From assembly GCA_003550325.1 (NCBI GenBank), contig QKWP01000055.1:520201-584200 (forward strand): a DNA stretch of 64,000 nt, written 5' to 3'. This stretch comes from Gigaspora rosea. Taxonomy: Eukaryota > Glomeromycota > Glomeromycetes > Diversisporales > Gigasporaceae. Position 1 is the stretch's first letter, and the number at the start of each line of letters is the position of its first letter. Under the pieces are notes generated by a model. The model did no database searches. It was not told the origin of the DNA and saw only the letters and a list, made by a program, of their open reading frames with translations. Both the position numbers and the translations under genes were made by a program. Below are positions 56,860 through 64,000 of this stretch, piece after piece.

Positions 56860-57045
56860 ATTAACAATCTGTAGTGATCTTCAAATTTATCAAATAAGTG
56901 CAGAATCTTGTTTAAAAAATTGCAAAGATCTTCAAATTTTAGATTTTTTCAGTTCTTCGCAGATTTTTAGCAAAAAATCTATACAAATATTTAAGAAATA
57001 TAATCTTCGCAGATTATAATAGGCGCCACCTATTATAATCTGTGA
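56860..57045. repeat. AATCTKCGCAGATT word cluster with a perfect palindrome
   Basis: AAGATCTTCAAATTT, TTCTTCGCAGATTTTTAG and AATCTTCGCAGATT occur in sequence. 57010-57042 is a perfect hairpin: CAGATTATAATAGG, loop CGCCA, CCTATTATAATCTG. A sister cluster with AAATCTGCGCAGATTT is at 59590-59700. Confidence 0.75.
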
Positions 57046-57119
57046 TAATCTCCAAAATTATAATTTCAATACTTACCTGCTAGTAAGAGCATGAGAAAAT
57101 CAATAAACAAAACAAATAA

Positions 57120-57599
57120 AAATAAATAAATAAATAAATAAAGTAAAAAACCACGTTTTTTTTATTTACTTTTTTTTATTACAGTATTATTATTTTTTTT
57201 ATTCCAATTTTTTTTATTTAAAATTCGAAATAACAATAGAAAAACGATGGTGGAAATAAATTAATTTCTGGTTATTCTCATAATAAGGAATAACTAGAAT
57301 TTACTTTTATTCTCGCGTACGTAACTTATTCTTTTTTATATTTTTAAACAGGAGTTTTTTTTTTAATTTAATTTAATTATTTTTATAGTTTTTTTTTATT
57401 TTTTTTTATACGTTTTTTTTATTTTTTATTTTTCTTTATTTCAACAATCTTTTTTTAAATTTATTTTTATTTTTTCTAATTTCTAATTTTTTAATTTATT
57501 TTTTTATCATTTTTTTTATAATTTTTTAATTTTTTTTTAAACGGTTTTTATTTTTTTAAATTATTTTTTTAATATTTTATTATAGAATTTAATATTTTT
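57120..57599. repeat. T-rich and AAATAAATAAAT low complexity
   Basis: (AAAT)n at 57115-57140, then long T runs with AATTT spacers. No frames of interest. Confidence 0.6.
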
Positions 57600-57895
57600 G
57601 CACATGTGCACTATAGCGCACCTCATATGATTTGGTGTAACATAAAATCAAAACAACCAAAATAACCCGTTTTTTGCTAGTTAGAGTTAGGGTGAGGTTA
57701 GAATAGTGTGCAGGTGAGAAAGGGGATTTTATAGTAAAATTTTGCAAGGAATTTTTTTGTTAGAGCACGAAGAGTGGTTTCATAAGCAAAATTATAATTC
57801 ACAAGCGATCTTTTAAATATCGCTATTTTTTACAATTCATGTTATATCTGATCCTACGATCTGATTGGTTTATCAGATGGGTGTGTTACAACGCA
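57600..57895 (-). mobile_element. ACCCTAA-core MITE (reverse orientation)
   Basis: GGTGTAACATAAAATCAAAA, TAGTTAGAGTTAGGGTGAGG, TAGTAAAATTTTGCAAGGAA, GTGGTTTCATAAGCAAAATT and TGTTATATCTGATCCTACG. Ends GCACATGTGCACTATAGCGC and GTGTTACAACGCATTGCGC resemble those of the copies at 16665 and 53233. Confidence 0.7.
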
Positions 57896-57899
57896 TTGC

Positions 57900-58265
57900 G
57901 CTAAATTACATAAACCTTTATTATAATTTTTTTAATTTTTTTTAAAGTTTTTTTTTTATTGATTTATTTATTTTAAAAATTTTTTTTTATTTTATAAATT
58001 ATTTAAATTATTGTGTTTTTTTTTATTAATTTTTATTAATTATTATTTTTTTATAATGCGTATTTTTTTATTTATTTTTTTTTCTATTTTTATTTTTTTT
58101 ATTTTTATTATCGTTTTTATTTTTTATTTTATTTTTTTACTTAATTTTTTTTAATTTTTATTTTTTTTTAATTTTTAATTTTTTTTTAATTTTTATTTTT
58201 TTTTAATTTTTAATTTAATTAATCTATTTTTTATTTTTTATAAGTTTTTTATTTTTATCATACGT
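57900..58265. repeat. T-rich tract
   Basis: Irregular T runs with AATTT and TTATT spacers. Confidence 0.6.
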
Positions 58266-58276
58266 GCCTCCTATAT

Positions 58277-58525
58277 TGGAGGTCAAAAGTAGAAACCACC
58301 GAATTTTTTTTTAAGTAAATTTTTTTTAGACTTTAAATTAAAATATCTCAACAACTATTAAACCAAACTTGATAATTTTTTTTATTTTAATTCTATATAG
58401 TTATAGAATTAAAATAAAAAATTTTATTAGGTTTGGTTTAATAGTTGTCAAGATATTTTAATTAAAATTTTTTAAAAAAACTAACTAAAAACAAATTCGG
58501 TGGTTTTTACTTTTGATCTCCCATA
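58277..58525. mobile_element. Foldback MITE, GGAGGTCAAAAGTAGAAACC family
   Basis: GGAGGTCAAAAGTAGAAACC at left, inverted right GGTTTTTACTTTTGATCTCC. The arms pair through AAAATATCTCAACAACTATT to a centre near 58390. The central text is shared with the element at 45473-45721, so two families with different ends share a middle. ATAT lies on both sides. Confidence 0.8.
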
Positions 58526-58621
58526 TGATCGCCCAATCATTTTTCAGATTGGCAATTAAGGTATAAATAATTTTTTTTTTCTACTGTATTTTTTATTTAT
58601 TTTTTTTATTAAAAGCCGTCA

Positions 58622-58990
58622 ATGTCGTTAGAGCCCAGAGACACTAGAACTTGTACTAAAGATAAGTTTCTAGTTTCTTCCTTCATTTGTTTATTTATTT
58701 ATTTATTAATATTAACTTCTTTACTTTCTTTTATTTTAGGCTTGTGCTTTGGTAGAGTGCTGAAATTGGATGCTGAGAATATAGAAGAGGAATCTGTTGG
58801 AAGCTGTAAATGCAGATAAGGAATCCATTGGAGCCATCACTAGAGCTGTCGTTGGAGCCATCGTTGGAGCTGTAGTTGGAGCCATAGTTGGAGCTGTAGT
58901 TGGAGCCGTTGTTGAAGCCGTAGTTGGAGCAACCTTAGAACTTTGTGAAGTCATATTTAGATTAGCAGATTTCTCATTATTTTGGTGATT
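58622..58990 (+). repeat. GTTGGAGCCATC 12-bp array with a gene-like leader
   Basis: From 58838 to 58930 GTTGGAGCCATC, GTTGGAGCTGTA and variants alternate, encoding a Val-Val-Gly-Ala repeat on one strand and a Thr-Ala-Pro-Thr repeat on the other. Because similar arrays without any leader sit in composite repeats (15404 and 47340), both frames are probably not genes. The leader at 58622-58740 has an intron-like GTAC...TTTTATTTTAG shape but no recognisable protein. Confidence 0.45.
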
Positions 58991-59094
58991 TAGTAGGTTT
59001 TTTCATTTTCTTTGGCAAGTTTTTCATGGGTTTTTTTGTAGGTTCATAGTTTTAATTGAGTTCTCAATAGGTTTTTCATCAGTTTTCGCGTGTT

Positions 59095-59330
59095 TCTACG
59101 GTGTTTGTGTGGTGGTTTTCCTATGGTAGTTGTGGTGTCTTTACAACGATTTGTGTGGTGTCTTTATGCGAATGTGTGTGTTTTTTTGCTGTTTTTGTGG
59201 TGTCTCTATGCCGTTTGTGGTGGTCTTTATGCCGTTTGTGGTGGTCTTTATGCCATTTGTGCTGTGATATTTGTGTGGTATCTTTATGGTGTTTGTGTAT
59301 GTTTTTATGGTGTCTTTTGTAATATGATTT
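59095..59330 (+). repeat. 22-bp minisatellite TTTATGCCGTTTGTGGTGGTC
   Basis: Three close units at 59205-59265 with degenerate GTGGTGTCTTTATGCG units around them. Two overlapping frames encode Cys/Val-rich text that only mirrors the repeat. Confidence 0.65.
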
Positions 59331-59414
59331 GTAGTTTTTTTTTAATAAAAATATATATTTTTTTATTATTTTTGTAAAATATTTTTAATTTATGAAAAAT
59401 TAGCATTTAATATT

Positions 59415-59462
59415 TATAATAATAATAATAATAATATCATAATAATAATAATAATATCATAA
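59415..59462. repeat. (AAT)n microsatellite
   Basis: Two blocks of AATAATAATAATAATAAT separated by ATCAT. Confidence 0.9.
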
Positions 59463-59710
59463 TAGGGTTAGGGTAGCGTGGAATTAGGGTTATAGTCACT
59501 CTAAATTTTGGCCCAAATTAAGCTTAATTCAGGTTATTACACTTTTTATTATTTAATAAAAATTGCTCTGATTTATATATTTCTAAAATCTGCGCAGAAT
59601 TTGTTAAAAATTTTTCTTCAACTATAATCGTGGGGTCACAAATCTTCGCAGATTTTTGATTATTATCGTGATTTAAAAATCTGCGCAGATTTGCACCTAA
59701 AAAATTCTCC
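59463..59710. repeat. TTAGGG fragment and AAATCTGCGCAGATTT word cluster
   Basis: TAGGGTTAGGGTAGCGTG at 59463, then AAATCTGCGCAGAATTT, AATCTTCGCAGATTTTTG and AAATCTGCGCAGATTTGC between 59585 and 59700. Confidence 0.65.
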
Positions 59711-59799
59711 TGATGTATGCAAATTACTTTAAATAAAATTTAATAAACTATATACAAGAATTGAAGCTTAGACTATTTTATCTGCGATCTAAACCTACT

Positions 59800-61190
59800 A
59801 AAGTGGTCAAGACTCACCTAGATTTGTATAGTTAAAATATAGTTAGTAGAAGTGCTAAATTTGGCTTTAAAAGTAGACCATATATCTATTTTTCTAATTG
59901 CTTGTCCAATAGGTGGACATGTATTAGAAAGAGTATATAATTCATCTGGTTGGCTACAAATATAGCTATATGTATAATTTTTGTGTTGTGTTTATATGAT
60001 TTAGAGTGATAGTTATTAGTTTGACTATTGTTAGTATAAGGATTGTAAGTAGGTATATTTTGATTTTTTCTTCAAGTAGAAAAATTGCAACAGTAGGGTA
60101 TCCAGATTTGATCGTAGATTTGTTCATTAATATCTAGCAATATTTGAATAATAGTAGTAGATGCAATTTTATAAGAAATGTGGCAGCTTATGCTGAAATT
60201 GGCTTATGCTGAAAATTTAAGTTATTTTATTATGAAATTATAAAATTTTAGGGGGCTTTTTCAGGGGTATTGTTTTATATAGTTAGGGTCTAGAGTTAGG
60301 GTTATTAATAAAAGAGTATATGTGGATTTTAGTAGGTATTATAGATTTAAATAGAGACCCCGGATTTTAGCATAAGCCAATTTCAGCATAAGCTGCCACA
60401 AGAAATATTGAAGCTTTGAATAGATTGGATTATAGGTATTGGTATAAGTCTTTTGAGTATTGTTTCTATATAATATAGATTAGATGAAGATTGAAAAGTG
60501 CTAAAGGCTTGATGGTTAGCAAGCCTATATTACAATTCATATAGTTTAAAATTTGATAGTTCAAGTTTGAACTTTTGTAATATATTATGAATAGTATTTT
60601 GAATAATATTGTGTATTAGAAAGGAACTATTGCAAGTAAGCTAATGAAAGTAGGAATTAGGTTGATTACACTAAAAGCAGTTAAGGTTAGTGTAAAGGTA
60701 TGAAAAGATTTTGTAGTAGTGAAAATATGAGGGTAGTTCATTAAGGAGCATTTTGCATTTAAAAGCTTTTAAATAGTTAAGTCTGAAATTAGTGATATTA
60801 TGTGTGAGTTTCTGGTTATAATTAAAGTATTTCCATGTAGAATTCCAGTCAATTAAATAAGTAAAGCCTGACTGTTTACTATTGCATTTTTGTGAAGACC
60901 ACATAGTAATAATATGGGCTTTACAAATATCTTTAACAAGATATCTAGTTGGATGTTCTATAGGGAAGTCATTCCACTGCAATATATAGTATTGGTTATA
61001 GGTGTTATTATAATTGAGCTGTAGAGTTGATAATGAAGTATAGTGGTTCTTGGCTAGTGAATCTGCTATATTGTTAAATAAATGATCAGAATGTGCTTGA
61101 ACTTTAGTAAAATTAAGTTGAATATTAAGGGATTTGACTATATTAAGAAGAGTTTGCTATTGAAAAAAATCTGTTCTTGATAAAGTTCTA
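59800..61190 (-). pseudogene. LINE ORF2 C-terminal part: RNase H end and zinc-binding tail, decayed
   Basis: Minus-strand order: an RNase H domain end, KVQAHSDHLFNNIADSLAK (about 61045-61110), with the usual His and Asp of the last catalytic block; an open stretch of about 100 codons (60982-60671) with EHPTRYLVKDICKAHI and ITNFRLNYLKAFKCKMLLNE; a zinc-binding-like Cys-x2-Cys-x7-His-x3-Cys (about 60690-60640, with stops); then LYYIETILKRLIP. The 220-bp MITE at 60180-60399 interrupts here, and the frame resumes with SYKIASTTIIQILL. Stops and frameshifts show it is dead. The reverse transcriptase and endonuclease are missing upstream, where 61200-61400 holds another protein-like but unplaced frame. 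The pattern matches LINE proteins of Rhizophagus as I recall them. Confidence 0.65.
60180..60399. mobile_element. 220-bp MITE inserted in the LINE ORF, young
   Basis: The terminal inverted repeats of 31 bp are identical (GTGGCAGCTTATGCTGAAAT at left and its complement at right). They are flanked by the 7-bp direct repeat AAGAAAT (60173-60179 and 60400-60406). Removing the MITE and one repeat rejoins the LINE frame exactly (SFNISYKIAS). The interior has TAGAGTTAGGGTTATTAAT, also present near 4900, so a telomere-like core is shared. Confidence 0.9.
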
Positions 61191-61495
61191 AAAACAAACC
61201 CTAATCCTAATTTTATATATATATATATATTTTTGATATAGTAGTATAGCTTGATGTACTTTTTTTTGTTTTCGATATACCTTATGAGCAGTAGATAAAA
61301 TATGTACATGACTTATAGTATGTGTTTTAGATTTAACTAGATCTAAAAAAAATTGATTATAAACATTTTGTAATTTGATTGACCAAAAATGATGGAAAAG
61401 ATCAGTATGTTCGACCCACTCAGTATCGGCCCTCGACCCGCAAATTTTTTATCAGCGTATCACTACCTAATTCACGTCATACAGACAGGAGAATA

Positions 61496-61772
61496 AGTTA
61501 GTGGTGTCCAAAAAAATTTGCATATTATATAGCCCGAGTCAATCCGACAATTCGGATTCAGACCTCTGATCGAACTTGCGGAACATTAATACTAGCTTAA
61601 TACTACCAACTATTGCAGCAAAATTAAAATCCGAGCAATTTTACTTAATAGCAGTTTTATTAGTAAAAGATGTTAATTTTTGGTGATTTCGGGCAAAATT
61701 GTTTAGGTCCGGAAGCTCGAGTTGCATAAAAATGCCAAATATTTTGGACACCGCTAACCTACTATTTAGAGA
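61496..61772. mobile_element. MITE with GTTAGTGGTGTCCAAAA ends
   Basis: GTTAGTGGTGTCCAAAAAAA at left, inverted right ATATTTTGGACACCGCTAAC. The interior text GAGCAATTTTACTTAATA and TTTTTGGTGATTTC also occurs near 51645-51710, so a second copy probably lies there. Confidence 0.65.
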
Positions 61773-61779
61773 GGATAGT

Positions 61780-62042
61780 TGAGCTGTTAATACAAATTCT
61801 TGAAGAGGAAATAACCAATCGGAGAATGCAAAATTTGATATTCCGGATCAACGCGACATAGAATCCGAACACGTACGAAGACGCAAAAACTAGAGTTTAA
61901 ATCGAACTTGGTGTACTAATTAAAAATGACAGGAATGAAATTTTCTGTTTTTATAGCCTCTAACGTTAAGGCTCTAATCCTAAATTTTATCTCACGCACT
62001 TACAAAATCGGATTTCCTTATTGGTTGCACAAATAAGTAAAA
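61780..62042 (-). mobile_element. Fragment of the GGGTGTCCAGGATTATGCG family (inner part)
   Basis: AATAACCAATCGGAGAATGC, TAATTAAAAATGACAGGAAT, CTCTAACGTTAAGGC, ATCTCACGCACTTA and GCACAAATAAGT follow the order of the middle of copy B at 8624-9339. Confidence 0.7.
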
Positions 62043-62930
62043 CGGGGTAGCACGTACGTATGCATATATTATTATTTTTATTATTTTTCTTCTATTTTTA
62101 TCGATTGTTTTATATATAGTATCAAATTAGTGTATATTTCGCCAAAGATAGAAATTACCTTATTTGTAAAGTGCACTTGTTCCACAAATTCCATTAATAG
62201 CACTTATGACATTAATGCCATTTATGGCATTAATTCCACTTGTGACACTTAGTGAATAAGTACATCTTCGAAACCTGCATTGTAATAAGGATGTAAAAAA
62301 AGGATTATCATTCTCCTTCATTAAAAATAATCACAGCGAGGTAGAACTCATTAGAATTCGAGCAATAAATCTAATAAAGTGTTACGCTTTAATCTCCGAT
62401 GGATAGATTTGAATTAATAGTTTTTAGTGTAGTATCAGTGTTATTGATATTCGTGAAACCCATATTTGACGTACGTACAGTACATACGTACGTACGGAGC
62501 AGGAAATCTAAAAGCTTAAATCACTTTATATAAAATGAAGTTTAGCAAACTCATTGGAAACTAAATTTGTCATTTTTAATAATGTTTAACTTTAAATTTA
62601 AACGTTAACTTATATATAGAATGATTGCTATTAAGTACATATTATTGTTATACGAAAAGATTAAGAAATTCTAGATTCTCATTAAGATTGAAATTTTATT
62701 GTAAAGTGCTACGTACAGTTTGCACATCATATCTGTATAGAGACTTGAGGTTTTTAAATTTCCTGCACCGTGCGTACAGTATGCATTTAGGAAAAATGAC
62801 CAATAATATTAATAATATTTAAGATGAGGTATGTCCATGTGATAAATTATAACTAATATAAGAAATCAAAAGATCCACAATTTCAATCAATCAGTTGACT
62901 CGAAACAAAATTTCTTGACAAAGTTTTTTT
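62043..62930. other. No gene; two short palindromes
   Basis: 62211-62234 is a perfect palindrome, ATTAATGCCAT TT ATGGCATTAAT. 62468-62500 is a run of TACGTACG words. The short frame at 62625-62822 has no support. Confidence 0.5.
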
Positions 62931-62934
62931 TTGT

Positions 62935-63145
62935 AAAATAAAAAAAATGAAAAAAATAAAAAAATAAAATAAAAATAAAAAAAAAAATATGTAAGAAAAA
63001 AAATAAAAAAAAATTAAAAAATTAAAAAAAAATAAAAAAATAAATTTAAAAATAAAAAATAAATTTAAAAATAAAAAATAAATTTAAAAATAAAAAATAA
63101 ATTTAAAAATATAAAATAAAAAAAATTAAAAATTAAAAAAAATTA
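62935..63145. repeat. A-rich ~20-21-bp repeat AAAAATAAAAAATAAATTTA
   Basis: Five or so tidy units at 63040-63110 within a longer A-rich tract. Confidence 0.8.
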
Positions 63146-63609
63146 GGTAGTTGGCTAAGTAAACCAACTTAGTAACTTAATACGACCAAATCAAACCTTT
63201 ATTTTAATTTTATTTTATCATTTGAGCAAATATTTGATTTCCAATTACTAATGCTCTTCGTTTCATTGGATAAATAAAGATCTTTGCTCAAGAAACTGTC
63301 TGCACCCAAAGGGAGTCAATAATAACTTGAGAGAACAATCCCGAAATTTCACACAATTTTGATGATCATGTTCTAACCGTGGCACCTAATAGATTTTTGC
63401 TGCAATGCAATCTATTCGGACAATTCGGGCATATGACTATAATTACGTAATTTAAGCATATCACGTTAAATCAACAAAACTGCAAGTGAGTGATGAAGTT
63501 GCCCGCCACATGTACCATTGCTGGTTGTATTACAAGAATACCAATCATACCAATCATTTGCCGATGCGTAATAGCGCAAAAAAATTGTTTTTTTTTTTTT
63601 TTTTTTTTT

Positions 63610-63734
63610 ACAATATCTGCTTCTATAGCGTTTAAATCACCATTTGCATATTCAGTATTATCATTGTCAGATTTTATTGTAAATATGAAATTGTCGTGCT
63701 TAAAGTTAGCCTCTGTTTGAAGTCGCAACTTCAA
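63610..63734 (-). CDS. Possible exon fragment of an unknown gene
   Basis: The minus strand reads EANFKHDNFIFTIKSDNDNT and EYANGDLNAIEADI, which looks like protein. It is preceded by an acceptor-like ACAG and followed by GTAAAAAA, a possible donor, then a long A run. No domain is recognised and the neighbouring exons are not evident in the window. Confidence 0.3.
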
Positions 63735-64000
63735 GCCAAATTACATGTAAAAATATATTTCAGGGGCTAATTTCCATCAATGTAATTCTTAACCTCCTGA
63801 ATTTGCAACCTCAAACTGATAAAAATTTCAAGCACAACATTTATCGTCAACAGATTCATTTTTTCATCTAAAAAAAATTAATAAATTTTAATATTATTAA
63901 AACATAGTAAGCTTTATAATTTCTTGCAACGTTTAAACCACAGAAGTTAAAATTTTGACATTCATATTTACATACCGTTATGGTACCTTTTATATAACAT
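63735..64000. other. No recognised feature
   Basis: AT-rich; the window ends here. If the possible exon at 63610-63734 is real, earlier exons would lie in this direction. Confidence 0.35.

Noticed and set aside
58736-58954. Thr/Pro/Ala-rich protein on the minus strand and Val/Gly/Ala protein on the plus strand
   Set aside because: Both are readings of a 12-bp repeat that also occurs in non-coding composite repeats.
59090-59377. Cys/Val-rich small proteins
   Set aside because: Two overlapping frames reflect a 22-bp minisatellite; neither has independent support.
63471-63600. Continuation of the possible exon through the A run
   Set aside because: The Lys run comes from a homopolymer; any coding part more likely stops at the GTAAAAAA before it.

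Overview
The window is AT-rich eukaryotic DNA with short introns, long T/A tracts, almost no intact genes and very many small inverted-repeat elements. The protein remnants point to an arbuscular mycorrhizal fungus (Glomeromycotina, Rhizophagus-like): a kinase fragment of the HSGN type, a MULE transposase with a SWIM finger, a LINE ORF2 tail with RNase H, and an integrase zinc-binding fragment. The species is an inference from family resemblance recalled without a search.

Layout. 1-3 kb: a small secreted repeat peptide gene on the minus strand (1498-1695) with a TATA box, then an integrase remnant. 3-5 kb: a 2.03-kb inverted-repeat element holding an exact 211-bp tandem duplication, a CGATTAATCG word array and a nested MITE. 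5.8-14.9 kb: hAT-like MITEs, two head-to-head pairs of a GGGTGTCCAGGATTATGCG element (one carrying a nested Harbinger-like MITE), and several clusters built from one short palindromic word. 15-20.5 kb: T-rich composite repeats, long inverted repeats and a decayed gene start with a TATA box. 21.8-24.1 kb: a five-unit tandem array and two Harbinger-like MITEs. 24.8-27.3 kb: a non-autonomous LTR retrotransposon on the minus strand. 28-29 kb: a ~150-bp hairpin-bearing tandem array. 29-37 kb: ~300-bp MITEs with an ACCCTAA core, separated by (TTTTTTAAA)n tracts, and a 2.7-kb inverted-repeat element. 37.3-43.3 kb: a complete but decayed MULE with terminal inverted repeats, a probable 9-bp target duplication and a broken transposase gene, itself hit by a CCCGGGTGACC-word element that carries another hAT-like MITE. 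43.4-48.9 kb: more foldback MITEs, T-rich composites and an assembly gap (46114-46626). 48.96-53.2 kb: a 4.25-kb inverted-repeat structure enclosing a degenerate kinase fragment and a 19-bp minisatellite. 53.6-54.3 kb: a GC-richer tRNA-derived SINE inside an (ATT)n run. 55-64 kb: an unidentified ORF, a possible solo LTR, T-rich DNA, a LINE ORF2 pseudogene split cleanly by a MITE, and mostly empty sequence.

The genes do not form a pathway. The window reads as a transposon graveyard with nested insertions of differing age. The only gene I would call possibly functional is the secreted repeat peptide. Two themes recur: an ACCCTAA (telomere-like) motif inside many unrelated-looking MITEs, and clusters in which one private palindromic word of about 8-14 bp is repeated densely in both orientations.
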